A stretch of DNA of 64,000 bases from Sipunculus nudus (Eukaryota; Annelida; Sipuncula; Golfingiida; Sipunculidae), in assembly GCA_026874595.1 (NCBI GenBank), contig CM049315.1:70255916-70319915 (forward strand). Direction: 5' to 3'. Position numbers and translations under genes: made by a program. Under the pieces are notes generated by a model. The model ran no database searches, was not told the DNA's origin, and saw only the letters and a list, made by a program, of their open reading frames with translations. Numbering within the stretch: position 1 is the stretch's first letter; each line of letters begins with the position of its first letter. Shown here piece after piece: positions 22,268 through 34,258 of the stretch.

Positions 22268-22690
22268 ACTGTGGTTGCCTTTTTGTTCGCGAGGGTTTAA
22301 ATTTCGTGATATTTGCGAATGAGAAATAATCGCGAAAATGAAACCCTCGGGAATAATTGGCCAATTGTCCTTTTTATTCAGTGACCAATATTTGTATGTG
22401 AAAAGGTTAGAACAGTGAGACATTTTATAATACATTCCATTATGCAGGTAAAGGGAAAACGTCCCCTTAAATTTGAACTAAACCTCCTGTACTGTGTGTA
22501 CAGAACCATCGTTATATGAGTAGAATATCACAAACTCATATATTTTTCTCATTTTATAATACAAACAGGTATGGCTTTACTAAATTTTTATATAGGTTCT
22601 GGAGAGATCGCGAAAATGAAACCCCCGCGAATCATTCTAAATGGAGAAATCGCGAAATTTCAGCCTCGCGAATATAAAGCCAACCACAGT
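22268..22690. mobile_element. MITE, Tc1/mariner-like, about 423 bp
   Basis: The left end is ACTGTGGTTGCCTTT and then TTCGCGAGGGTTTAAATTTC. The right end is GAAATTTCAGCCTCGCGAA, then TATAAAGCCAACCACAGT. These inverted repeats of about 45 bp share internal TCGCGAAA words. The element is flanked by TATATA on both sides, consistent with a TA target. It has no coding capacity. Confidence 0.8.
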
Positions 22691-22691
22691 A

Positions 22692-24537
22692 TATACAATG
22701 TCTCAATTGCGGCTCTCTGAGCAATGGTCACACAGTCCATTCAATCAAATGTCAATTTCTAGCTTCGCAGGGGTTTAAACTTATAATATAAATGAACTCT
22801 TGTTTTCTTTCATAAACTATTCCTCAGTGACAGTCATTTGAATACATTACCTTTCCTGGCCAAGTTAACATAAATGCCTCTGTCACAAGCACAATATCTG
22901 ATTAGCCTTGCGTTAATTTTTTGTACGATTTTCCATGGAAAGGAAATTCTGGTGTTTCTAATCAAAGGCCTACTCTGAATTTTTTGGTAATATCAGAAAC
23001 ATATATTCATTACCACTTCTTTTTTTAAATATGACATGTATACAGTGATTATGTCTACATACCAATTAAATGTTATTTCTGAAAACATGATTTTATTTCT
23101 GCCTTAATTTAGGGATAACCTATGGGCCAGAATAAACATGTCTTGCTTCATCCCAACCTTTTGCTAGAACAGTCCAATATTTGAAAAAGGGGGTATACAC
23201 ATTGATATATTATAAATGTACCAGTTCTTTGAACTTTGTTAAAAGGAGTATAAATGATAAAGTCACAATTTATTTTGTGCCTTTAATACCATGACTTAAT
23301 CAGACGGTAGTTTTTCATTTTCTTAATTTGCAATCCTTGCTTTGTAACCCCCACATGACCCATGTACCAGCCTAGCTCTCTCTCTTAAGCCCGGGACTCT
23401 GAACACTGCAGAACATGTTCGGGTGTCTATCCCATCGGGCTCGGAGCCTCTCTGGTCCATTGAGAATATAGGGACCAAGAAAAACCTGGACAACCAGATT
23501 CTGGTTCTCATAGATACACATATTTCATGTCATATCAGTCAGGGGATGTTTCCTTGTGTAATTTTGTAGCTCTTTCTAATAAATTCTTGTGGTCATTGTA
23601 ATTACCTCTCTGTCTTATAGTTCTGTTGTGTGCATGGAGGAGCATCTGCCATTTGAGTCATGCTACTATTAATTAATTAATAGCTGGACCCCAGTCAAGT
23701 TACAAATGAGCAATATAAATTGTGTCAATTTTGGATATTTATTCCTTTTGTTTCGGGTTTATATAATGACAAGTTGGACCACAAGCTAAATGAATTAAAC
23801 TGCCTGCCTGGCAATGACCAGGGTTCTGTGTACCATGTTAAAAGACGGGCAGTATATTACAGTATAAGATATCGGAGCCACGCTGGGTCTTCTGAACACA
23901 CAGTGACACCTGCATACCTCTTCATAACGTCTATTCAGGAAATTTCATGCGACAAACGTGACATCACAGTTACGTCATTCCATTATGACGGCAAAGATTT
24001 CACATACAGCATCGTTCAGTTAGGTTGAGTTAGCCATGAACTTCTCACATAAAGAAAACAACATCTCAGGGTCGTGACATAAGTTGTTTTTGAAACATTA
24101 AATAATATCACTGACTTCTTATAAAATTAGGTAGTTTTCTAGGCATTCACAGTATGGCTAAGAACACAGATTATATATCCAGGTCTAGTCTATTCCATAA
24201 AATTATGCCCATTGAAATTTGGCAATATTTTCATAAACTGGCAGATTAATTTTAGATGGCATGTTGCAATGAAGGAATGGGGTTTTGGCCTAATTTACTA
24301 TAATTAAATTATAATCATACCTAGCAAAATATTATAGCAAAGCAGTTAAATAAATATCTGAGAAACAGTATATTTTTTACAACATCTCGACCCCATTCAT
24401 GAAGGTAAGGTCACCGGTAACATGCTCAAACAACTGCACTTGAAAGCTCCTGATTTGCTAATAACTGGTCATAAATATTCTGAAAAAATACAGTTGTCTG
24501 CAACCTATGGCAGACGCCATGTCACTTGGCCACAAGA
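22692..24537. other. No gene recognised
   Basis: AT-rich. One open frame at 23720-24028 (contains VKRRAVYYSIRYRSHAGSSE) is longer than its neighbours but has no recognised domain or clear splice sites. I do not call it a gene. Confidence 0.4.
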
Positions 24538-24790
24538 TTCAGATGAATATAGTCAATTTCGGCCACCAACGATATCGGCCACCGGCCTCAAATCGACCAT
24601 ATCGGCCGCCAGTGCCCAGCGGATAACCATTTCGGCCACAACCCCGACCATGCCACTGCTGAACCTCTACTCTGGCCAGTCAACCATATCGGCCGCAACT
24701 TGGGCGACGGGGCACTATTTTGAACGCTGGGCTACCTCATTACCACAAACACGGTATCATCATAATATGAACTAGCTCATTCAGCCAGAA
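24538..24790 (+). repeat. Left arm of a large inverted repeat
   Basis: It begins CAGATGAATATAGTCAATTT, then has CGGCCACC, ATATCGGCC and CCATATCGGCCGCC words, and GCTACCTCATTACCACAAAC near the end. The reverse complement of 26610-26890 follows the same order with about 75-80% similarity by eye. Short internal ATATCGGCC repeats are shared by both arms. Confidence 0.75.
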
Positions 24791-25080
24791 ATAGGCCATG
24801 GTGGACTCAATAAAATATATATTTATTCAAAATATGATTAGTCAAATTAATATGAAACATGCGTAAGTAAAAATCTCGAATTACAACAAACTTACTTGCA
24901 CTGAATAATATAGAACATTACTTAGTTCTGTAACTTCATTAACAAATGTATATGAAAGAATAGCAAACCAGGTTTCAACTGTCTTGACGTATTTTAAGCA
25001 AATCGTCTCAAGTATTATTAACAAGCACTACAAAAAAAATAATTATTAATCTCCCGCTCTTTTTTTTTTCTCTCTCTCTC

Positions 25081-25082
25081 TC

Positions 25083-25131
<49 letters not shown>
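25081..25131. repeat. TC then TA microsatellite
   Basis: A TC run (25069-25085) followed by a long TA run. Confidence 0.9.
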
Positions 25132-25134
<3 letters not shown>

Positions 25135-25850
25135 TAATTTCTCTGTATATAGTTATATGTATGTGTATTTGTGTATATAATTGCTGCATTTCTAATGATG
25201 TGTGTATCAATGTATGAATATATATTTAATATATATCCTCTGATATATACGATTATAGAAGTTTGATCATGTTATAATTTTTCACTTTTCACTTCAGTCC
25301 TAATGTTTATATGGAATATATTGATCATAATGAATATAATGATTATATTGTATGTTAAAAAATATGTCAATCAATACATTGTGCTATTTGTAGAATCCAT
25401 TTGATATATATACATTTAAATTTCACGTACACTTGCTCGGCGATAATTGTTGCTGTTAAATAATGGTCAGTTGCAAGAGCACCCACCTCTAAGAAGAGGG
25501 CAGCCAACGCGCTGTGGCGTTTCCATGCATGTTCAATTTGTACTTGACTGTTAAGGTTGGATAAGTAGGTGAGTAGCGTGGAAATTAATGGAGGTAGAGG
25601 TACAGGTGTCATAAACCAAGAAACCTTGACCTAGAGTACAAAGAGCACAGGCCTCTAAGAAGCCAGTGGCTAATCTTTCTATGTGCGTTTTTATTATTTG
25701 TGTATACTGACTGTGATATTTTTCCTCAGTCCTTTCTTTTGCTCTGATTTTTACCCATAGGTGCTTTGTTTTTCTGTGATTTTTTCCAATGAGCTTCCTT
25801 TTTTTATTATTAGTTGTTATGTATGTACTCTTTAAAAAAAAAATGCTTTA

Positions 25851-26158
25851 GGCCAAAAAAAATTAAAGGTATGGTTCTCAGGCACCGCCCGCATCAATTT
25901 TAAATCCCCGCATCAAACATTTTTATTTTGATTTTCATCATTCAAGAAGGTAAAATAATACAATTTCCATACGATTTTCTTTGTTATGTAGTGCTTTTAC
26001 CTGTTTAGCAAGAAGAAACCTGTCATTTACATGCTTTTCCCTGATCATATGAAATTTTATCAAAACATACAAAAAAAGGTCCAAAATAAAATACCGCCCG
26101 CCCGCATTGATTTCTAAAAAAAAGTGCCTGAGAACCATACCCTTTTATTTTTTTGGCC
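25851..26158. mobile_element. MITE, PIF/Harbinger (Tourist)-like, 308 bp
   Basis: The left end is GGCCAAAAAAAATTAAAGG, then TATGGTTCTCAGGCAC. The right end is GTGCCTGAGAACCATACCC, then TTTTATTTTTTTGGCC. These are near-perfect inverted repeats of about 35 bp. Flanking TTA at 25848-25850 and 26159-26161 is the 3-bp duplication typical of PIF/Harbinger. The interior is non-coding. A single end of the same family occurs at about 27119-27152. Confidence 0.85.
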
Positions 26159-26609
26159 TTATAATAAATGTTTTACCAATAATGTTCTGTAGTTGTTTGG
26201 ATTTTCCAGGAGTCGCCCTCTTTTTGTCGGAGTTTCTTTTTTATTTGTTAGCAAGATATTTATAGTTTTAATTTATAGTTTTAAGACAAAGTTGTATATA
26301 TATCAGGAGAGAAAGTTTTCTTTTGTGACCTCTTTATATATAGTTATGATTTATAGTTTGATTTCTTGCAGTATATTAAGATTTTGTTTGAATTAAATAA
26401 AAACATAACATATATGATTTCTTTAATTATCATATATGTAACACAATGTGTATTGAAATAGGTGTGTAATGTTTTATTTGTTTATTTATTTCTGTTTGAG
26501 GAAACAGAAATAGATGTTTTTGTTTGAAGGTGTTTGTGTAAATGAGTGTACTGAAATGTGTAAGCTTGAGTTCATCCAATGATTAAATTTACATTTAAGG
26601 TGTATAATC

Positions 26610-26890
26610 AGCCAGGATTGACTTAATATGTAGCCGTGTATGTTGTAATTAGGTAGCCTAGAAGAACGGCAGCTAGTGATGTGGTAGCCCTGCAGCTGAA
26701 ATGGTGCCATGCCGCCCAAGTCGTGACTGATTTGGATGACTGGCCAATGTCAGGGCCTAGCAGTGGCATGGTCGTGGTTGCAGTCGAAATGGTTACCCGC
26801 TAGGCGCTGGCAGCTGATATGGTCGATTTGAGGCTGGTGGACGAAATCGTTGGCAGCCGAAATCCACCTATACCATTCAGATGAACCAGA
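26610..26890 (-). repeat. Right arm of the large inverted repeat
   Basis: Reverse complement partner of 24538-24790. Its outer end reads TTCATCTGAATGGTATAGG on the minus strand, matching the outer end of the left arm. Confidence 0.75.
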
Positions 26891-28929
26891 GGGTTGCAAA
26901 ATATAAATATTGGTTCTTGTTATGAGGTTTTACATCTCATATTAGGCCATTGGTCCCTCATCAGCTTTAAGGTCAGACTGTGTGATAATATTTGAGTTTA
27001 AGAAAATAATTGCCAAATTTCAATTGGCATCCTATTGTGGAACAGACTATGGAAAAGAAAACGTGAAAAAAAGGAGCGAGTATAGAATCCGGCCTACATC
27101 GGAGAAGGTGGAAAATTAAGGCCAAAATAAAAAAAAAGGTATGGTTCTCAGTATTTGGGCTAAACTGCCGGCACTCTGCCGGCTGTTTAGCCCTTGCCGA
27201 CAAGAAACAACAAGTATAAGAAGTTCACATATTAAGAACAGGACTGATTACACTTAAGTTTAAGTTATTGAATATTCTTTGATGGCTTATGGCGATAATT
27301 AAATGGTTCCAGCCAGTTGAGACCCATACTTGTCAGATGCAAATGTAGGCCGGATTCTATACTTGGGCCGAAAAAACAGTGTTTCAATTCATGGTTGGTG
27401 GAACGGACTATCATCACTGATAATATGAGACTGTCCAGTCAGTTAAGACCCATCTTGGAAATGTAGGCCGGATTCTGTACTCGGGCCAATAAAGAAATGT
27501 AAATAATATTTTCTCACAGAGAGAGTTGATATGGGAGTAGTTTCTGGCAGGTGCTGATATTTCTTTGTGTCAGTCCACAGACCACAGTTCCCAAAGATCG
27601 CCCAGCGCTGAAACCGGATGTCGACTGAAACGTTGTTACTAAAACGCGTGCAAGCATGAAACACAGGTGTACGTGCACGCAGACGGTCAAAAATGAACAT
27701 AAATCAATTTTAAAAATTCAATTAAATATTATACATTTTCACAATATAGTAGTCAAGGAAATGATGAAATTAATTTTTCAACTACATCACTGATGGTTTG
27801 GCTGTATACTAGATCGTTTGTCCGCATTGAGACCTGAACAAGAGCAAGATATAGCCTACTTAATAACGAGTTGTTTTAAATTTAAACAATCATCGGTTTA
27901 ATAATTGTGTCATCTGTATTTTTTTCAGGTTTCCCGCCTCCCTTCAGTTATGTTCCATCAGCTCCCTTCCTGTTTATATGAGTAATATACATAAGTGAAA
28001 TACACAAGGGCAATATTTGTTAAATTCCCTTTTGCACACCATATTCGATCATACATTTCATTCAAGTACCGTTTAATTTCATATATTAATTGTTATACCC
28101 AGCACCAAGAGTAAAAAAAAATTACAAAATGATAGCCAAATTGTAATGAAAACATTCGAATAAAAATATATGTACCTTTTCCTGTGGACGGTAGAAATAA
28201 GTATAATTAGTTATAAATGAACGTAACTTTTAATGGGTGACTATCATGGACACCGTATTAGACCATACCTTTAAGTACCAATAAAATACATTTTTGTGAT
28301 ATTAACTGTTTAGAATCATATAAATTTATGGGATGATCAATATTTGTTAAAGTAAGTTATTTAAGTGATGTAGAAAATTGAGATCGACAGCTTGCATAAT
28401 AACAAAATAATTATAAATATTTGTAGGTTGCTTTTTAAATTAAAATACTAAATTTAAGATATGCAGGTGATTTTGCGAACAAAAAATTACAAGACGGACA
28501 AACAATGCCTCTGACTAGAATGAATACAGACGTCTTCGTAATGCCGTTACACGTGAAATACGCAAAAATTTACCGCTCTCGATACTGTAATGATTTTATA
28601 TCTTATAGCAGTGAGGAATCTGTATACCAGTAGATAATTGAGTGGTCTTTATTGATTATAGCAGGCAGCTGAGAACCCCTGCTGTGAGGTGACAGTGACC
28701 AGCTTGTGTGTACTGGTGCCCCAGGCTCGCAGGGGTCACCCAGAGGATAACAGGCCTGTTGCTGACATGATAGATTAGGGGGCGTGTATGTGTGATATAT
28801 CCATGTATGCAGGGGTGGGGTCCTCACCCGGCAGTATATCTTTGATTTTTGACCAGTAAAGACCTAGTAGAAAACCAGCAGTGCTTTTCTTCTGTTTGTG
28901 AACTCGGTTGCACGTTACAATACTATTCT
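26891..28929. other. No gene; short dispersed repeats
   Basis: ATGTAGGCCGGATTCT occurs at about 27342 and 27461, and inverted at about 27080-27100, giving a direct repeat of about 119 bp plus an inverted copy. A hairpin with perfect outer arms GGGCTAAAC / GTTTAGCCC lies at about 27159-27196. Nothing else is supported. Confidence 0.5.
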
Positions 28930-29540
28930 GATCTAATTCGTTCAAACGTGTCTAAACCTAGTACAATTTGGAAGGCACTATAGAACGTATACGTAATCCC
29001 TTCAAATAAGGACACACAAAAAGAAATACTGATATCGACTGTGATAAATTTAACAATTTCTTTAGTTCTGTGGGAAAACATAAACGAAGATTTCCAAGGG
29101 GAAATTTAGACAAATCGTTTATCATCAATTCTTCTACAAAAACGTTCTATTATCCTCTTGTTTCTACGCGTTTTGTCCATTCTCGTTTATTGGAATTAGA
29201 TGCAACATTAAGGGATGATGTATTAGGGATGTTTGGATTCTTTCTCAAAATAGCTTCATCTGTAATTTCTCCATGCCTGGCTCATCTGTTTAATCTTTCT
29301 CTTTCAACTGGCATATTGTTCCTCAGGACTGGAAAACTGCTCGTATCACCCCAATTTACAAGGGTTCTAGTACCAAGTGTGACCCTACCAATTATCGTCC
29401 TATTTCCGTCACTGGACATGTCCCAAAATTTTTAGAACATTTTGTAAAATGCCATGTTGTCGCACACCTTAATAAAACCAAATGTTCACTGATAAACAGT
29501 TCGCATACCTACCCAATCGATCAACTCATTTTGCCTTACA
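28930..29540 (+). pseudogene. LINE reverse transcriptase, piece 1 (N-terminal), decayed
   Basis: Across frame breaks the translation has FNNFFSSVGKH, then LSLSTGI, DWKTARITPIYKG, CDPTNYRPISV and PNRSTHFALHT. These are the opening blocks of a non-LTR retrotransposon RT (jockey/CR1-type ordering). The reading is interrupted at 29541 by an inserted element and resumes at 34262 with DNCLTNLDNNNIAAACL. Confidence 0.75.
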
Positions 29541-30588
29541 CACTGTTAAAATTTCCGTAACAATACACACATTATTTGTGTTATTTCACACTGCATGTTG
29601 CTGTTAGGCAATTAACACCTATCAGCACAGTTTTAGCACATTTCAGTGCAGTGTTATCAATGCCCATCTGCCGGGTTGTCCGCTCACAGGCTGACCCGCC
29701 GGACAGCACACCGCCTTGCACTGTATTTGTTTACACACCATTACCTGCACGCGCGTACGCGAAGGCTAACTGACCGTGGCCAGCCCAGCAGGCCCCCGGT
29801 TCACAGGGCTGACGTGACTGGTCATGAACTGGGTCAGCGCGGGGTTTAAAGCGTCGGTTGGACCAGGGTCAACAAGCGCTGTTTTTTCTGCCTGTGAACT
29901 GTACCACAAATCGCCAGTGTTACCGAATTCGCATCCAGTTTCTGTCAATAAGTGAAGACTTCAAGTTCAGTAGGATTGTATAGTAATTATAACTTTGCAC
30001 AAATTCCTTGATAATTAGATTTCATTTGTTGTTACGAGCTTTCGAGCTGATTAATCATTCACTGCTTTAGATCGAAATATGGCGATGTATATTTTCAAGG
30101 CCGGGAGTTTCAATACTGGAGGAGTCCATGAAAAGGCTGAATATTAATTCATTAAATGAGATGATATGTAGGTTATGATGATATTATCGAGCATTGTCCA
30201 CCAATATTGTCGGGAGTTTCAGTCTGTATAGTTTCTGATTGCCTCTGTAGAAAGCTTCCACGCAGATGTATACAACTTAGTACACAAGTTGGTGGTCAAT
30301 TGTTGAGCGATAATACGGGAATGTTATACTTATTTGAAGAGCATACGTATAGGCTGTCTGGGTTCTATATAGAAAATAATCTTAATATATTCTTTAAGAA
30401 AATAATGCAGGCCTATCATTCACCGATCTAAACATTACAGCTTTTTAAAACAAGAAATTTAAAAAAAATGTGAAGTTAAAAGATTCATGACTGTAAGGTT
30501 TTCACGTTAAATCATAGGTTAAAATTCATGAACATCTAAAATATATAAAACCTTGACTTTATTTATGATATAAAATTTCTCTTGTAGA

Positions 30589-30729
30589 ATGATGGCAGAT
30601 ATTAATCCACCAAGAGGATCAAAGGACCAGAAACCTGGAGGAAAGAGGAGACAAGTTGTTACTGCAAAAGTGAAAAATCGCTGTGAGAGACTGAAAGACC
30701 TTGGAAATGAGTGGGGTTTACAGTATTAA
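30589..30729 (+). CDS. Unassigned exon-like open frame, 46 aa
   Basis: It follows TTTCTCTTGTAG at 30576-30587 and starts with two ATGs. It encodes a basic peptide containing PPRGSKDQKPGGKRRQ and then KVKNRCERLKDLGNEWGL, before TAA. The composition is unlike the AT-rich surroundings. I do not recognise the family. Its location inside the 4.7-kb insertion suggests a transposon-encoded or captured exon, for example a DNA-binding N-terminus. It may instead end at an internal donor and continue elsewhere. Confidence 0.3.
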   Translation: MMADINPPRGSKDQKPGGKRRQVVTAKVKNRCERLKDLGNEWGLQY

Positions 30730-30748
30730 ATTGCTGTAAACTTCTCAG

Positions 30749-30750
<2 letters not shown>

Positions 30751-30814
<64 letters not shown>
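30751..30814. repeat. TA microsatellite
   Basis: An uninterrupted TA run of about 60 bp. Confidence 0.95.
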
Positions 30815-30816
<2 letters not shown>

Positions 30817-31256
30817 CTCAGTGTATTTTTTTTTCAATTTTTATTTCATGGAGTTGTAAGACTCAAAGAGATAAAATAAACCTTGCATATATATTCCTGA
30901 AACGTCACTGTCACATGTGATTTCTGTTGAAATATTCTACTTTTCAGTTGATTTACAAATTTAACGTGTGTAGCTGTTAGATCATTGAACTATTACTCAG
31001 GCTCCATATTGCACAGAAACCTATTATAAGTATTATATCTATTTTTGAACGTTATGATAGTATATATATAGTGTTTAGCACAAATATAATATATGGTTGT
31101 CTTTCAGATAAGTGTTTGATACATTAAAAATGAGTTTAGTAATAGGCAGATTAATACAGTATTTTTTCTCAACATTTATTATTAAGGTGTGTTTACAAAG
31201 GTTTCAATAAGAGCAGCCTATTTTCACCTGCTATTTATGTCCCTTGATCGATTTAT

Positions 31257-33640
31257 AGCTCTGCTGACTTTCAGTCATGCTGAGCTATAGCGATCACTCT
31301 TTGTCCGTCGTCCGTCTGTCTGTCTGTCCGTTAACCTGGCACAAATCGTAACCGCCGGACTTACAATCTTGTAACCTGACATTCTGAGAGGTCGATGAAA
31401 AATCTCCTTGGAAACCAGAAATTAGGTCTCTGTTACCCATATCCTTCGAGCTATTGGGCCCCAAAGTACCCCCAAGAATAGTCAAAAATTTCATACAAAA
31501 ACTTCAATATCTCGTTAACTACATCACTGATGGTCATGATTTTTGGCATACATATTGATCATGAGATGTTCCATCAGTTGGTGCAGACTGTATTTTTCTA
31601 TTTTTTTACGATTTTTTTTCTCTATTTTTGAGACCTTTAAAAATGTGAACATCTGTTAACAGGGCACAAATCGTAAAGACTGGACCTAGAATCTTCATTT
31701 GTTGACACAATGAGAAACCTATGAAAAGTCTCCATGGAAACCAGAAATTAGGTCTCCGTTACCCAAATCCTTTGAGCTATGGGGCCCCAAAGTACCCCCC
31801 AGAATTGTCAAAAATTTCATTAAAAAAACTTCAAAATCTCATTAACTACATCACTGATGGTCATAATTTTTGGCATACATATTGATCATTAGATGTTTCA
31901 TCAGTTTCTGCAGACTGGTGGCGCCATCTATATTCTTCGATATTTTACAAATTGTTTTCTCTATTTTTAGACCTTTAAAAATGTGAACATCTGTTAACAG
32001 GGCACAAATCGTAAAGACTGGACCTAGAATCTTCATTCTTGACACACAGGGAGACCCATGAAAAGTCTCCATGGAAACCTGAAATTAGGTCTCTGTTACC
32101 CATATCCTTTGAGCTGTGGGGCTCCTAATTACCCCCCAGAATAATGGAAAATTTCATTAAAAAAACTGCAACATCTCAATAACTTCAACACTGATGGTCA
32201 TGATTTTTGGCATACATATTGATCAAGAGTTGTTCCATCAGTTCCTGCAGTCTAGTAGTGCCACCTGTATTTTTCAAATTTTTATAATTTTTTTCTCTAT
32301 TTATGAGACCTTTAAGGATGTAGTTATCTGTCAACAGGGTACAAATTTTAACGACTGAACCTAGAATCTTCATTCTTGACACACGGGGAGACCCATGAAA
32401 AGTCTCCATGGAAACCTGAAATTAGGTCTCTGTTACCCATATCCTTTGAGCAATGGCACTCCAAAGTACAGCTCAGAATAATGGAAAATTTGATACAAAA
32501 GCTGAAGTATCTGAACAACTAATGCAGAGATCACCATAATTGTTTGCATGGATATTGATCATGGAATGTTTCATTAGTTTCTGCAGACTGATGGCACCAC
32601 GTATATTTGTTCGGGTTTTTTTTTACGATTTTTTTTCTCTACTTTTGCGACCTTAAAAAAGATATGAACATCTGTTAACAGGGCACAAATTGTATAGACT
32701 GGACCTAGAATCTTCATTCTTGACACACAGGGAGATCCATGAAAAGTCTCCATGGAAAAATAAATTAGGTGTCTGTTACCCATATCCTTTAAGCTATAGG
32801 ACTCCGAAGTATCTCTAAGAATAATGAAAAATTTGATACAAAAACTGCAGTATCTCAATAACTACAACACTGATGGTCATGATTTTTGGCATACATATTG
32901 ATCATGAGGTGTTCCATCAGTTTCTGCAGACTGGGTGCGCCACCTCTATTTTTTCAAATTTTTACAAAGTTTTTGTCTATTTTTGAGACCTTTAAAGATG
33001 TGGTTATCTGTCAACAGGGTACAAATCATAACAACTGGACCTAGAATCTGCATTCTTGTCATGCAAGGAGGCCCATGAAAAGTGTCTGTGAAAACCTGAA
33101 ATTAGGTCTCTGTTTCCCATATCCTGCTAGCTATAGGACTTCGAAGTATCCCTCAGAATAATAAACAATTTGATACAAAAGCTGAAGTATCTGAACAACT
33201 AATGCAGAGATCACCATGATTCTTTGGATGGATATTGTTTATGGAGTGTTTCATCAGTTTCTGCAGACTGGTGGTTCCACCTATATTTTTTTCAATTTTT
33301 CGAATTTTTTTCTCTATTTTTGAGACCTTTAAGGATGCTGTCATCTGTTTACATGGCACAAGTTGTAACAACTAATGCAGAGATCACCATGATTCTTTGC
33401 ATGCATATTGACCATTAAGTCTTTTTATTAGTTTCTGCAGACTGGTGGAGCCACTTGTATTTTTTACGCATTTTTTCTCTATTTTTGAGATATATAAATA
33501 CAGACACAATTTTGGCCTGTTGGTTAATCTGTTTGATGCTTCAGTTGAATGGGTATATACTACCATTCAGATGATAAAATTTCCTTTTGCGAATCTCTTC
33601 CCAGTCAGCTGAGCGTCATGACCCATGGGTCACTTGTTTT
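31257..33640 (+). mobile_element. Hairpin-headed satellite element, copy 1 (337-bp core, 6.5 units)
   Basis: The head is AGCTCTGCTGACT-TTC-AGTCATGCTGAGCT (31257-31286). TCCGTC/TGTCTG tracts come next. Core units then carry GGCACAAATCGTAA, GGACCTAGAATCTTCAT, GAAATTAGGTCTCTGTTACC, CTGCAGACTGG and CTCTATTTTTGAGACC. The marker CATATTGATC recurs with GATC (or its equivalent) at 31557, 31884, 32221, 32557, 32900 and 33237, then a short unit. The 3' end is CAGTCAGCTGAGCGTCATGA followed by CCCATGGGTCACTTGTTTT. Confidence 0.8.
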
Positions 33641-34258
33641 TATTTTATTACATATAACATAACTGCACAGGATAAATTAAGTTGGGTACATTTCCCCCGC
33701 AGAATCACCTACATGTGTCCTGAATCTTATTAAAACCCCTGTGTTTTTTTCTGCAGGTATTGCAATTTTGAATGCATAGATGTAAATACAATTTACACTG
33801 TATGATGTATTGCATACAATATTTTAGAAATGTAAATAAATGATTTATTACTTAAATGGGTTACTTCTTCTCTGTTACTTACAAAAAAGTAATGTAAATG
33901 GTTGACACCTTTATATAGACGAGCTGTATGAAAGTTCTTATACACTAGCTCTCGGGTAGTACACAATTTTCAACTGAAAATTGTGAACCTTTAATTAAAG
34001 CTTATTGTGCCCCTCTCATAAATGTAAAACTACATCCCACTCCCCCTATGAATGTAAAATGTCTGTAAAATGGCATAACAAATTACTGTAAAATACTAAT
34101 TATGCCAATGTAAAATTTCACTGCAATTCAATGTAATAATAACAATCAATTGAAATGTAAAATAACACAAATATATGATTGTAAAATTACATTACTATGT
34201 AATGTCAACTCTGCTGCCATTGCATTGTAATGTAAATTTACAATCTTTTTTAACAGTG

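Larger units (their letters stand above)
29541..34258. mobile_element. 4.7-kb insertion with CACTGTTAAAA / TTTTAACAGTG inverted ends
   Basis: It interrupts the LINE between RT blocks. The inverted ends are 11 bp, starting CACTG as in CACTA/EnSpm-type transposons. TAC occurs beside both ends (29537-29539, one base away from the TIR, and 34259-34261), a possible 3-bp duplication. Inside are an orphan exon-like frame (30589-30729), a TA microsatellite and a hairpin-headed satellite element. No transposase is recognisable. Confidence 0.55.

Noticed and set aside
23323-23511. GC-richer block near 23330-23510, considered as an exon
   Set aside because: Open frames there are short, with no consensus splice sites and no recognisable product.
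24422-24775. 117-aa frame with TISA repeats
   Set aside because: It is produced by the ATATCGGCC short repeats of the inverted arm; the partner arm does not keep the frame.
31851-33566. Recurrent minus-strand frames beginning METFHGSPCVSRMKILGP
   Set aside because: They recur because they lie in the 337-bp satellite core. The period is not a multiple of three, each frame breaks in the next unit, and there is no splice or start context. They are repeat shadows, also seen at 55807, 56416 and 63439.
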